From NCBI GenBank assembly GCA_020152595.1, contig JAIGNY010001262.1, positions 688,501 through 752,500 of the forward strand: DNA of 64,000 nucleotides, given 5' to 3'. The notes under the pieces were generated by a model. That model searched no databases, was not told where the DNA came from, and saw only the letters and a program-made list of their open reading frames with translations. Below, in pieces: positions 13,677 to 24,856 of this stretch. A program made the position numbers and the translations under genes. The DNA is from Chiridota heheva (taxonomy: Eukaryota > Echinodermata > Holothuroidea > Apodida > Chiridotidae). Numbering within the stretch: position 1 is the stretch's first letter; each line of letters starts with the position of its first letter.

Positions 13677-13993
13677 TATCATGCAGACCATAGATTATAT
13701 CATCTGCAGACCATAGATAATATTGTTTGCAGACCATAGATAATATCGTCTGCAGACCATAAATAATATCGTCTGCAGACCATAGATTATATCGTCTGCA
13801 GACCATAGATTATATCGTCTGCAGACCATAAATAATATCGTCTGCAGACCATAGATAATATCGTCTGCAGACCATAGATAATATTGTCTGCAGACCATAA
13901 ATAATATCGTCTGCAGACCATAGATTATATCGTCTGCAGACCATAGATAATATCATCTGCAGACCATAGATAATATCGTCTGCAGACCATTGA
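13677..13993. repeat. 23-bp satellite block, proximal part
   Basis: About 13 units of 23 bp follow directly on the 66-bp array. Each contains the perfect 10-bp palindrome GTCTGCAGAC, then CATAG or CATAA and ATATC. The unit equals the two ends of the 66-bp unit joined with the middle 43 bp missing. It is interrupted at 13993 by an inserted element and resumes at 15113. Confidence 0.92.
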
Positions 13994-15112
13994 CAGTTCG
14001 GGAGAAACCCTCCTTTTAGTCTTTGTTAGAAAGACTCGAAGGAGGGATTTTTAGCCCATGGGGCAGCCATTATCCATACTGCAATTTCCTTCGTCCATAC
14101 ACTTTGTACAGAGTGAGGAAGTAAAATCATTTAGTGAACTTCGATGGCATTTGCTAAAGTGTAAGAGGTACATGGAATTATGGGGAAACATGTTAGTTAC
14201 CTTTTATCCAGTACTTTTTTTATATATTTACCGATCCGATTTTGAAAAAAGAGCCAATATATGACATGACCTATGTTTGACCCACTTGGGTTTGTTGCGA
14301 ATAATCTGTACTGTGCTAATATCCGCGTTGTGTCGATTAAGTAGCGTAGACTTTTCTTCTTTGACTGCGATTGTCAGTGTTCAATAAATTACGAATCAAA
14401 AGGGTTATTTTCATGTGCTTTCTTACATTAAATTTGTTCTTTGCGTAAATTTTGTTGTTATTTACGTAACCTCTTGGAGAACGCATTCATTTAAATCATT
14501 TTGATGCAGTGAAATATCAGTTCCTACGTGACTTTCACATGGGATGTTCTGTCTGAACAGTGAACGTATTCTAACATAGGCCTACTGACCGTATCTAATG
14601 CTAAGTTACAGCCAAGTTACATGTGCGTTGAGTATACGTGAACCGGACAGAGAAATTCTGCTTCTTCAGACTGTTTGCAGGCTTGTGGGTAATATATATT
14701 TTCATTTGTGTCATTCTGTTTCACCCATTGTGTGTACTGGCAAGTAACGTTCAGACGTTAGGGCACACTCAAAAGAGCAATATCGTAACAATACAATGTA
14801 CTGAAAAGAAATATTACAATATTAGACCTAGATGTTACCTCTCTTGAATAAAACTCAAGCAGTTAGTTTACTTAAACTCAAATTGCACTGTTTATTCCTT
14901 CACAATCGGTCAGTCAGTAGGTGATCACACTCACAGTGTCACGCATAATGCATACTTCAAATAGACATGAGTTGAAGATAGTAAGCAGCTAAGCTGTGAC
15001 GGTGTGCAATTCTTATGTTTTAAGTGTCGACTGGTTGCTTTATTGCGCAATGGTTAAACCCTGGAAGCAGGGTTTGGCATGAAAGACTCCTTTCAGGGGT
15101 TCACCCGAACTG
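13994..15112. mobile_element. 1.1 kb terminal-inverted-repeat element inserted in the 23-bp satellite
   Basis: The left end begins CAGTTCGGGAGAAACCC and the right end, read inverted, begins CAGTTCGGGTGAACCCC, giving imperfect terminal inverted repeats of about 17 bp. The element is flanked by ATTGA on both sides (13989-13993 and 15113-15117). Joining these flanks restores a normal satellite unit, so this is a clean insertion with a 5-bp target duplication. A stem-loop of about 17 bp (14008-14046) lies just inside the left end. No open frame resembles a transposase, so it is non-autonomous. The 5-bp duplication does not by itself fix the superfamily. Confidence 0.75.
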
Positions 15113-15193
15113 ATTGATAATATCGTCTGCAGACCATAAATAATATCGTCTGCAGACCATAGATAATATTGTCTGCAGACCATAGATAATATC
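15113..15193. repeat. 23-bp satellite block, distal part
   Basis: Three to four 23-bp units with the GTCTGCAGAC palindrome lie immediately right of the 1.1 kb insertion and match the block that ends at 13993. They are the continuation of one array cut in two. Confidence 0.9.
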
Positions 15194-15507
15194 GAGCTAG
15201 AGAAACAGACAAACATACACCCATACATACATGTATGATTAGCGTTTGAAAGCATATTTTACATATTTTGGTCCCATGTCCTGCATGATTTGTGCAGATG
15301 AGCAAAAATACCTAGTATTTGATTGGTACATAAGATTCCCCCAGTATTTGATTGGTCGATAAGATTCCCCCAGTAAATGATTGGGCCATTATGGACACTT
15401 CAAATTTTTGGCCATGTGGCATTATCTAAATTATTTTTCTGGTTATTGCTGATTTAAATTTGAAAAATTTCGGTGGACTTAATGAAAGACATCTGTAGTT
15501 CACTGAC

Positions 15508-15617
15508 CTCTGCTTCCCTGGTCAAGATGATGGCCTTCTTGTACCAATCAATCACCTCATAGAGCATATCCATGTTGAGATATTCCGTCTGTTTGATCTC
15601 CTGCAACTGCTTATCAC
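15508..15617 (-). CDS. TPR-like protein gene, exon 4
   Basis: This exon lies between a polypyrimidine acceptor (TTTCTTTGGTCAG) and the donor GCAGAG/GTCAGT. It is 110 nt, enters in phase 1 and leaves in phase 0. The entry phase matches the exon at 19.6 kb (which leaves one base) and the exit phase matches the exon at 4.6 kb. The peptide has a charged helix followed by an EVIDWYKKAIILTREAE segment, the W-Y-K-A-I spacing typical of a TPR first helix. The reading continues for several codons past the donor, but only the spliced version stays in frame with the other exons. Confidence 0.82.
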
Positions 15618-16044
15618 CTGACCAAAGAAATGAGGGAAATAATATAAACAACTTTTGTGGTAATTTCAGTCTTATTTTACTTTGCCTCCCATAAAAAAAA
15701 ATGTGTTCAATTACTTCAACAGATTTCAATTGATTACTGTTAATTTCTGATGAAATATTCGCTTTGCAATTGTTTCTATCTCCGCCACCTGTACCGTATC
15801 TCAGAATATCCTATGATCTCCATCCACCTACATATTCCTCATCATACACCTGCTCTCTCCAACCCACATTAATACCATTCTCAACCTTACTCACTTCCCA
15901 TTTCTACCTGGCTTCCCAAATTTGGTAAACACCTTCCATCAACCCTTCCAACAATTCCTCAATCAATTATCAACTCCCTTTCACAACTGTTCCATCTACC
16001 ACACCACATTTGTAACCTACTATCCTCAATCCATGTTCATCTAA

Positions 16045-18985
16045 CATTCTACATCCCATGCACCCACAGCTCCACCCCATGCACCCACAGCTCCACCCCA
16101 TGCACCCACAGCTCCACCCCATCCTCACACAGCTCCATCCCATGCACCCACAGCTCCACCCCATCCACACAGAGCTCCATCCCATCCACACAGAGCTCAA
16201 CCCCATCCACCCACAGCTCCACCCCATCCACCAACAGCTCCACCCCATCCACCCACTGCTCCCCATCCATCCACTGCTCCACCCCACTGCTCCACCCTAC
16301 CCACACACAGTTCTATCCCATCCACACAGAGCTCAACCCCATCCACCCACAGCTCCACCCCATCCACCCACTGCTCCACCCCATCCACCAACTGTTCCAC
16401 CCCATCCACCCACTGCTCCACCCCATCCACCTACTGCTCCATTCCATCCACCCACAGCTCCACCCCATCCACCCACTGCTCCTCCACCCACTGCTCTACC
16501 CCATCCACCCACAGCTCCCCTATCCACCCACAGCTCCACCCCATCCACACAGAGCTCCATCCCATCCACACAGAGCTCAACCCCATCCACCCACAGCTCC
16601 ACCCCATCCAACCACTGCTCCACCCCATCCACCCACAGCTCTACCCCATCCACCCACTGCTACCCATCCATCCACTGCTCCACCCCACTGCTCCACCCTA
16701 CCCACACACAGTTCTATCCCATCCACACAGAGCTCAACCCCATCCACCCACAGCTCCACCCCATCCACACACTGCTCCACCCCATCCACCCACTGCTCCA
16801 CCCCATCCACCTACTGCTCCATCCCATCCACCCACAGCTCCACCCCATCCACCCACTGCTCCACCCCATCCACCCACAGCTCCACCCACTGCTCTACCCC
16901 ATCCACCCACAGCTCCCCTATCCACCCACAGCTCCCCTATCCACCCACAGCTCCATTCCATCCATCCACAGCTCCAACCCATCCACCCACAGCTCCACCC
17001 CATCCACCCACTGCTCCACCCCGTCCACCCACAGCTCCACCCCATCCACCCACTGCTCCACCCCGTCCACCCACAGCTCCATCCCATCCACCCACTGCTC
17101 TACCCCATCCACCCACAGCCCCCTATCCACCCACAGCTCCATCCCATCCATCCACTACTCCACCCCACTGCTCCACCCTATCCACACACAGTTCTATCCC
17201 ATCCACACAGAGCTCAACCCCATCCACCCACAGCTCCACCCCATCCACCCACTGCTCCACCCCATCCACCTACTGCTCCATCCCATCCATCCACAGCTCC
17301 ACCCCATCCACCCACTGCTCCACCCCATCCACCCACAGCTCCCCTATCCACCCACAGCTCCACCCCATCCACCCACTGCTCCACCCACAGCTCCCCTATC
17401 CACCCACAGCTCCATCCCATCCATCCACTGCTCCACCCCACTGTTCCACCCTATCCACACAGTTCTATCCCATCCACGCACAGCTCCACCCCATCCACCC
17501 ACAGCTCCACCCCATCCACCCACTGCTCCACCCCATCCATCCATTGCTCCACCCCATCCACCCACTGCTCCACCCCATCCACCCACTGCTCCACCCCACC
17601 CACCACAGCTCCATCCCATACATCCACTGCTCCACCCCACTGCTCAACCTTATCCACACACACTTCTATCCCATCCACACAGAGCTCCACCCCATCCACC
17701 CACGGCTCCACCCCATCCACCCACTGCTCCACCCCATCCACCTACTGCTCCATCCCACCCACAGCTCCCCTATTCACCCACAGCTCCACCCACAGCTCCA
17801 TCCCATCCATCCACTGCTCCACCCTACTGCTCCACCCCATCCATACAGTTCTATCCCATTCACATAGAGCTCAACCCCATCCACCCACAGCTCCACCCAC
17901 AGCTCCATCCCATCCACCTACTGCTCCATCCCATCCACCCACAGCTCCATCCCATCCACCCACAGCTCCCCTATCCACCCACAGCTCCACCCACAGCTCC
18001 ATCCCATCCACCTACTGCTCCATCCCATCCACCCACAGCTCCCCTATCCACAACCCCATCCACCCACAGCTCAACCCCATCCACCCACAGCTCCACCCCA
18101 TCCACCCACTGCTCCACCCCATCCACCTACTGCTCCATCCCATCCACCCACAGCTCCCCTATCCACCCACAGCTCCACCCACAGCTCCATCCCATCCATC
18201 CAGCTCCACCCTACTGCTCCACCCCATCCACACAGTTCTATCCCATTCACATAGAGCTCAACCCCATCCACCCACAGCTCCACCCACAGCTCCATCCATC
18301 CATCCACTGCTCCACCTACTGCTCCACCCCATCCATCCATCCCCATAGAGCTCAACCCCATCCCATCCATCCCATCCACCAGCTCCATCCCTCCACCCAC
18401 AGCCCATCCCATCCATCCCCACAGCTCCACCCACAGCTCCATCCCATCCACCTACTGCTCCATCCCATCCACCCACAGTTCCCCTATCCACCCACAGCTC
18501 CACACAGCTCCATCCCATCCACCCACAGCTCCACCCCATCCACCCACTGCTCCACCCCATCCACCCACAGCTCCATCCCATCCACCTACTGCTCCATCCC
18601 ATCCACCCACAGCTCCCCTAGCCACCCACAGCTCCACCCCATCCATCCACTGCTCCACCCTACTGCTCCACCCCATCCACACAGTTCTATCCCATTCACA
18701 GAGCTCAACCCCATCCACCCACAGCTCAACCCCATCCACCCACAGCTCCACCCCATCCACCCACTGCTCCACCCCATCCACCTACTGCTCCATCCCATCC
18801 ATCCCATCCACCCACAGCTCCCCTATCCACCCACAGCTCCACCCACAGCTCCATCCCATCCATCCACTGCTCCACCCTACTGCTCCACCCCATCCACACA
18901 GTTCTATCCCATTCACATAGAGCTCAACCCCATCCACCCACAGCTCCACCCACAGCTCCATCCCATCCACCCACTGCTCCATGAG
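16045..18985. repeat. C-rich 21-bp minisatellite with higher-order structure, about 140 units
   Basis: The core unit is CATCCACCCACAGCTCCA plus CCC, alternating CACAGCTCC and CACTGCTCC versions. A distinct block containing CCCACTGCTCCACCCTA and CAGTTCTATCCCATCCA recurs near 16.27, 16.68, 17.16, 17.43, 17.63, 17.82, 18.21, 18.66 and 18.87 kb, so a higher-order unit of variable length is superimposed. The 21-bp period keeps a 990-codon plus-strand frame open, plus many minus-strand shadows; these are not proteins. The array lies in the intron between the 19.6 and 15.5 kb exons, and its G-rich strand is the one transcribed into the host pre-mRNA. Confidence 0.95.
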
Positions 18986-19014
18986 CCTCCCCTGCTCCAT
19001 GAACCTCCCAAGCC

Positions 19015-19296
19015 ATCAACTCACCTGTGATTTAACTTCCCACTTCTACTAAGTTAAGGGACACAAATGAATGTACGCGTGAAAACATATAATGGGAAAG
19101 GGAAAAGAACCTTCAAAATGTCCCATTTACATGTTTACAAGCGGTAAAATTGCACATCAACTCACCTGTGATTTAATTTCCCACTTTTACTAAGTTAAGG
19201 GATGCACAAGGATGGATGATTGAAAACAAATATTGGGGAAGGGAAAAGAACCCCCAAAATGTCCCATTTACATGGTTACAAGCGGTAAAATCACAC
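19015..19296. repeat. Tandem duplication of about 141 bp
   Basis: Two adjacent copies (19015-19155 and 19156-19296) share ATCAACTCACCTGTGATTTA at the start and AAATGTCCCATTTACATG near the end. They differ at scattered positions, so the duplication is not recent. It directly follows the C-rich minisatellite. Confidence 0.9.
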
Positions 19297-19622
19297 TGGT
19301 AATTTAAGTTTCTTGAATCTTAAATTATATGAGAAATATTTTAAATTTTCAGTAAATTTCCCTCAATTTTTGGGTACATTTGTCCTTCAATTTTTGCCAA
19401 ACTTTATTTTCAAATATACATTTTGTTCAATTTTGTTTACTTATTCCTCAATTTTCCCTCCCAACCCAGGAAGAAGACATGCAATCGGCAAGATGAAATC
19501 CTCCCTCTCAAGGACGGCATGGTAGATTTTTAAGTACGGGAACATACAGATGGGTACAGACCATTAAAGATGTCATAACCATATACAGCAAATGAAGCTA
19601 GAATATTCAAATGTCACAGTAC

Positions 19623-19869
19623 CAAAATGTTGAGCTTGCATTGATTCTGCTATACATGTATGAAGGTACACATCTTCATCAAGGATGTTGATTTCTGATT
19701 TAATGTAAGCCTTGTTCAAGCAGGAGGACTTGGCTAGCAACATTTTGGTCCGCTCCACAGGTTGATACACGTCTCTCATTCCTGACAATGCTGAACGAAA
19801 ATCCCTGACTGCCAGATCCAGCAACACTTTGTTGAAGATCACTTTGGCCACTTGAAGGTAACACTCCGC
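19623..19869 (-). CDS. TPR-like protein gene, exon 3
   Basis: The acceptor is TTTATTTCAG and the donor is CATTTTG/GTACTG, a weaker site supported by phase. The exon is 247 nt, enters in phase 0 and leaves in phase 1. It encodes paired helices including AECYLQVAKVIFNKVLLDLAVRD-type spacing (first helix Y-L-A-V, second helix A-R-F-A-L), then a conserved-looking EDVYLHTCIAES segment. The open frame continues past the donor into intron for about 13 codons before a stop, as expected for unspliced sequence. Phase agreement with the 23.1 kb and 15.5 kb exons is the main evidence that these belong to one transcript. Confidence 0.82.
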
Positions 19870-20247
19870 CTGAAATAAACGTATGGGAAGCATCAAGAAT
19901 AGCATCCCTAGCAAACAGCTAGCCTAGAATTAGTCACAGGGAGCGATTTATATTCTGGTTTGTTTAATATTGTATTGATGTTGTATTACGCGAGTGGGGG
20001 GGTACATGCCCATCTCTCACTACTCACTTGTGTTTGCAAAAATTTGAATTAGAATGGACGAGGTATTTAGTGTAGATCCGCTCTTAATTTATGCAATACT
20101 TTAATTTATGCAAACTATAAGGCATCTCAGTACCAACATTCTTTAAATGTACATGTATTTGTTTGATCTAAATTTTCCCAAAAGTCTGGGAGAAGCAAAT
20201 TAGTCATCTAATGAGACACATCTCAAGAGGCTATGTTTTAGCCAGGT

Positions 20248-20345
20248 TTTTGTGTAAGCCTCAAGGCAAGAACAGTCGTTTTTGTGTAAGCCCCAAGGCA
20301 AGAATGGTTGTTTTTGTGTAAGCCTCAAGGCAAGAGCGGTCGGTG
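20248..20345. repeat. Short tandem repeat, three units of about 36 bp
   Basis: Three consecutive copies of TTTTTGTGTAAGCCTCAAGG followed by CAAGAACGGTCG-like sequence occur in the intron between the exons at 23.1 and 19.9 kb. Open frames across it carry no recognised motif. Confidence 0.85.
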
Positions 20346-22990
20346 CCTGGGCTAGTGGATTTTCCTACAAGTTTGATTGTGAATTTTTGTAAAAATACCA
20401 GAAGGGAGGTTCGTGTTAGGGACTCTTTTCTGTAAGTTACTTTATGTATATATATAATATTTTGCTGTGCATGCAAATTATCTTTCAAGTCGTAGTAATC
20501 AGAATAAGTATAGGAATTAGAAGTTGGGTTTGACCAGAATTGTGAATTTATCTTATGGTATATCATTGTATTCAGTATCTGACTAGAGTGGGGGAATTAA
20601 TATGATTATCAGAAATGCCATTAATATACATTCCGCTATCTTATATATACTTTAGAATATTTTAAGGTTGATTGAAATGGTGGTAGGGTTTAGAGCTGTG
20701 AACTTTAAGAGATTTTAGTCAACGTGTACACGCCAATAAATGTGTGTGTATCATTTACATGCGTTTAGTACTGGTATTTTCGGAAGTACACCAAAATTCC
20801 TCCAATTTACGATGCTAAGTAAACATTCGCACAATCAGTATGGCATAAGTATCGACTTCATTGTCCAAATAGACGCTAGAATTGTTTTCCAAATCGTGAA
20901 AAGTTCATTTCTACAGTATAAATCATTATTTTTATGGAAATGTACTGTACATGTGAATTCAGTTTAGAAAGAACAAAAAACTTTCCTTTAATGTCATTTA
21001 ATCTCAACATTTTGTAAATTTTTTACCATACTCGCTAGGGCTTTCCCTGTAAAAATCTTGCATACTATGATACCTTGCCATAAAACATTTCAAAACTATG
21101 CCACCACCCTGGAAGTATCGCTCATATCAGTCTTCTGGAAAAAATGGCTGCCATGTTTGCGAAGCACACAAAATTTCAGCTCTCCTAAAACCTTTTTTTT
21201 TGTTAGTTTATTTTGCAATATTTTTTCTTTCTTGCAAAATTTATTTGAATCATCTGGTAATATTTACATGCAAATGTACTGATTGTCACGATTAAAGAAT
21301 TTTGACCATCATTTTTACTGCTCATTTGTGATTCTCACATTAAAAAAGGATTATGCTAATCAGGTTTACAGTTTGTAAAAGTCATTGAATGGAAATCTGT
21401 CAGCCGAAGGTGTGTGATTTGAATGGTATTGATTTTTAACGGCAAGACTCGACTATAAAAAAACGATTACTCACAATTTGATAATTAGTAAACGTTTACT
21501 GCATTTGTGAGCATTTAGCGTGATGGTTGCCGTAAAAGCTTAGGAAATTGTGACATATACTATTTTACTATCCAGTGAATATAAACATTATATTCAATGA
21601 ACATATTTAAGTTAAGATTTGGTGAATATGAATCTGGAATGAGATATTAGTGATGGTTGGAGCTTTGTTTTTGCTAGAAGCGAATTATGTTAATGTGGGC
21701 ATTGAATCTTGATTGAGATGACGTGAGGAGTTAAGCACATTTTAATAGCATTAAATATGGGTTTATGAGCATTTGATTATTCCCGGGTTTGGGTTTCTTT
21801 TGGTATATCCACAGGGTATTTATTTTACCAGACGAGTGAAGTTGATGATGCCATAGACGGGTAGTTAGCCAGCCAGGACGTTGGTACGGGACCTCTCGGG
21901 CGGCAACACACCATTGGCAGTCTTATAGTGTGGGCATGGCTCCAGCATCACCCGTATACAAGGATGTGCACCATATCAGAGACACACAAATAATGAGTCA
22001 CCTAGAGGTCACATGATCATTACTTTTTTTCTCCAATATATGGAAAACTTAATTATTATTTTTCATTTTTTTATTTATTTAAACAAGCAATGTCTGAACA
22101 ATTTATTTTCATACACTTATGACATACACTTATGACATAAATGGTCTTTGGCATCTCAGGTTGGACATTTCACATGGAGATGTAAGTGGGCTAAAGTAAT
22201 CTAAGTGAATGACAAGAAGTGAGGTCAAGGACCTCAGCGTGTACTTATTATATACAGAGATTGTGTGTTTACTTATTTTTTCTTTCCTGCCTTATCTTTT
22301 CTTGTCTCCTACAACCCACAGATCATGAAATGATTATCAAGGTTTTAGTGTACTATATATTATTGATTACATTATGTTTATACCATAACAGATTATTTTG
22401 ACAATAGAGAGAATTCGTAAACAATATTCTTTTTTCCAAGTAAATGCATATTTTCATTGTTGTTTTTCCCTTTAGCCATACTGACTATATCTTACGGGTG
22501 CTCTTGGGCGCTGCCATATTGTGGACTTTCAGTCCACACTGTGACAGAATTGTTGAAAATTAAGAGCTTTAAATTCTGAACAGAATAGTCTTTAAATTAG
22601 GTCACCATTCAGAGGTTATAGCTGCTACAATCAAAATTTTAACATAAGGAATTTCATAGGTATACAAAATAAAATTGCAAAATTTATTGAAATAAGACCT
22701 TAAATTCAAAATGATGTAAAATAGTCCATTTTTAACAATTTTACTGCAACATTTTGCAATATGCATTTTGCAATATAAATGTTTTGTAGCATACAGTACA
22801 TGTATACAATTTGAGCTCAAATTGTTGCAATACACCTGTCCTTAAAAACTTGACTAAAAGGATCAAGAAATTGAAGAATGTATATACATTTATTTAATTG
22901 ACACAAAATAAACGAAACTTTCTCCACGAAAATGTGGTGAAAAATACGGTGGTGTTCATTCCCTTCCAGTCACTTTCATGGGGCTGGTCT
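20346..22990. other. Intron sequence, no gene seen
   Basis: AT-rich DNA without supported exons or RNA genes on either strand. A slightly GC-richer stretch near 21.85-21.99 kb has no open frame of note. I find nothing else to annotate. Confidence 0.4.
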
Positions 22991-23098
22991 CAAACTGATA
23001 CCTACAGAATTAGGAAAAGCCGTTGTAAAGCGCTTTGGATACGCACCGTGCGTAGAAAGTGCTACATAAGATTAGAACCAATATTATTATTATTATTA
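22990..23098 (+). mobile_element. SINE or LINE 3' end with ATT-repeat tail
   Basis: The sequence has AAAGCGCTTTGGATACGC, then GTGCTACATAAG, and ends in ATTATTATTATT. This layout, a GCGCT box and an ATAAG box before a trinucleotide tail, is typical of CR1/L2-type LINE 3' ends and the SINEs that share them. The tail stops exactly where the splice donor of the neighbouring minus-strand exon begins (donor bases 23098-23103). Similar 3' ends occur near 28.2, 34.4 and 61.8 kb. The 5' limit is not visible. Confidence 0.6.
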
Positions 23099-23103
23099 CT
23101 TAC

Positions 23104-23665
23104 TTTGAAATACTTATCAGACATGACTGATGTGAGCTCCTCCAAAGCAACAATGTTCTCGTTCCTTGTCTTGTACTCTCGTGGTACGTAGTCTATAACC
23201 TCCTGCAAACACTGATGGTAAGTGGCTAATAAACTACTACACCAAGTGGGGGGTTTAACACTGGACCCTAACTCAAGTCCCTTCTCAAAGTATTCAATGG
23301 CCAGTTTACTATAATGCAGTTTGAGCTTCACATCACCCTTGATTGTTCGTGCAACACCCAATGCAGCTGTGGCTATATTCTTCTGTGCAGACACAGTGTT
23401 GTCCTTAATGCCACTGGAAGACAGAGCTTTTCGATAATGTTTCAAAGCTTCGAGGAGCATCTCTTTCTGAAAGGTAGCGTTTCCTTTAACTTCAAATGCA
23501 CGCTTGTAGAGGTCATTTCCACTCTGCGCCATCCCTCCGACTCTGTTTTAACATTGTTCTGGTTCTCATATTGAAAATTGTCTGATTTTTCTAAACAGTC
23601 TGACGTGTCAGAGCTGTCAAACATCCGAGAAAAAAACATTTCTTCAAATAATTTTCTGTCATCAT
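23104..23665 (-). CDS. TPR-like protein gene, exon 2 (contains the main coding start)
   Basis: The exon runs from an acceptor (TTCTCGTTTTAG) to the donor TTCAAA/GTAAGT. A 143-codon frame starts at the ATG at 23530-23532 and leaves in phase 0. It opens with GNDLYKRAFEVKGN and EALKHYRKAL, a classic TPR helix pair, followed by further A-Y-F helices (LAIEYFEKGLELG) and a VIDYVPREYK segment. Joined to the exons at 19.6, 15.5 and 4.6 kb it gives at least 309 residues with no break. A TAA lies 21 nt upstream of this ATG in the same frame. The upstream part of the exon is open in a different frame (see exon 1), so either translation starts here or the sequence carries a one-base error. Confidence 0.85.
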
Positions 23666-23764
23666 CTAAAACGAGAAATAAAGAAAAATTTAACTTCTAT
23701 TAAATAACAAAATATCCACACCAGAGCTGGCTCATTCCATCTCAAATCAGGCAAAAAATGTTCT

Positions 23765-23890
23765 AGGTCAATCATGAAACATTTGTTCAATAATATTTAT
23801 TCTTAAGCCACACCCAGCATGCAGATCAATAAAAATGTTGGCAACGTTAACATTTTCACAATAACTAACAACATTATCATAGGTGGTATT
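23765..23890 (-). repeat. Inverted copy of the 3.2-4.4 kb dispersed repeat
   Basis: Read on the minus strand this matches about 4320-4410: an AACATTTTTATTGAT box, GGGTGTGGCTTA and AATAAATAT follow in the same order. It lies in intron 1 of the TPR-like gene. Confidence 0.65.
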
Positions 23891-24016
23891 TAGGTGGTAA
23901 AGTGCAAGGTGAAATGAACGGAATGAATACTTGGAGAGAATAGAACAGAAGTCACGTCGCTCTCAAATTTCTTTTAAAAACCAAACATTGAAACTTGTAA
24001 GTAGTATGCCCGAATC

Positions 24017-24722
24017 TTGTTTGTTTGATGAAGGCTGAATGGCACCATGTGAAAACAGCGAGGGTCAAATTGTGCCCCATAGGCTAGACCATTCAAGACG
24101 TAGGAATAAAAGAAAATAGGAGTCTGAGAGAAGTACAGGGACTAATAGCCAGGAAGTTGGGATTGAGAGGGGAAGTGCAGGGGTGCTAGAAAAGGCAAAA
24201 GAACAGTAGGCAGAAGGGGTTGGAAAGGAGGACTATATGGTTGTAGGGGGAGGCACGATGAATGAAAGAGGGTTTTTCTGGAAGAGCTCCGCTATGGGGT
24301 TGTGAGGGAAGCTCTGGGAAGGTTGTACCGGGGCAGGAAAGGAGGATGTGGTGGACTGTGGAGAGGCAATGGCAATTGTTGCAGGGTGGGGAGTAGCCAG
24401 TAAGGAGGTGGGAGTGAGTGAGGTGGGTGTGACCTAATCTAAGGCATGTGGACGTTGTCGATACGGAAGAGATTGTGGATGGTGGGTTTGGTCGGAATGT
24501 TGGGTTTGATCGGAATGGTGGGCTGGATGTCGTGGAGTTTTTTGTCAATTTGGGAGTCCCATGAGGTTTGACAGCAGTCACAAACAAGGGAAGCGGTAAG
24601 CGGTTTGATGTCAAAAAGGGTTTTGGGAAAGGGGGTAGGGGGAAGGTTGAGGGCAAGCTTAGCGGCTGAATCAGCCCTGTCATTCTAAAGCAGATTGCAA
24701 ATCTGCATTGTATGTGGTGCAC
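24017..24722 (-). pseudogene. I/Jockey-like LINE 3' end, copy 1 (RNase H-downstream region)
   Basis: A 178-codon minus-strand frame contains the C-terminal landmarks of RNase H-bearing LINEs: LRLGHTHLTHSHLL, a C-x2-C pair (PCNNCHC), a VHHILLSCP box and a C-terminal helix remnant. The frame is not bounded by real start or stop signals of the full protein, so only the 3' end is present. Downstream sequence to about 24017 (TTTGTTTGATGAAGGCT and GCGAGGGTCAAATTGTG motifs) is the 3' untranslated region and is shared with copies near 27.4 and 34.7 kb. Confidence 0.75.
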
Positions 24723-24856
24723 ATAATTTGGGGGAGGATTGAGCTAATAAAAACATTTTAAAATTACAAAGTTCTGATTGACACAATTTCCCAATGGGGC
24801 TTAATATTTGGACAACAAGGCTGTATAAAGGAAGGGCCATCATAAAAGATGATTAC

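Noticed and set aside
10624..13993. CRISPR-like regular repeats
   Set aside because: Units are contiguous with no unique spacers and the context is an animal intron. It is a satellite.
13994..15112. Solo LTR of a retrotransposon
   Set aside because: The 5-bp duplication would fit, but the ends are CAG..CTG with 17-bp inverted repeats instead of short TG..CA ends. No primer-binding or polypurine site is attached. I keep it only as a less likely alternative.
16058..19030. A 990-codon His/Pro/Leu-rich open frame on the plus strand, with many Trp/Gly-rich frames on the minus strand
   Set aside because: The 21-bp repeat unit is a multiple of three, so any frame without a stop in one unit stays open. 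Codon content simply mirrors the repeat and there is no start context, domain or splice support.
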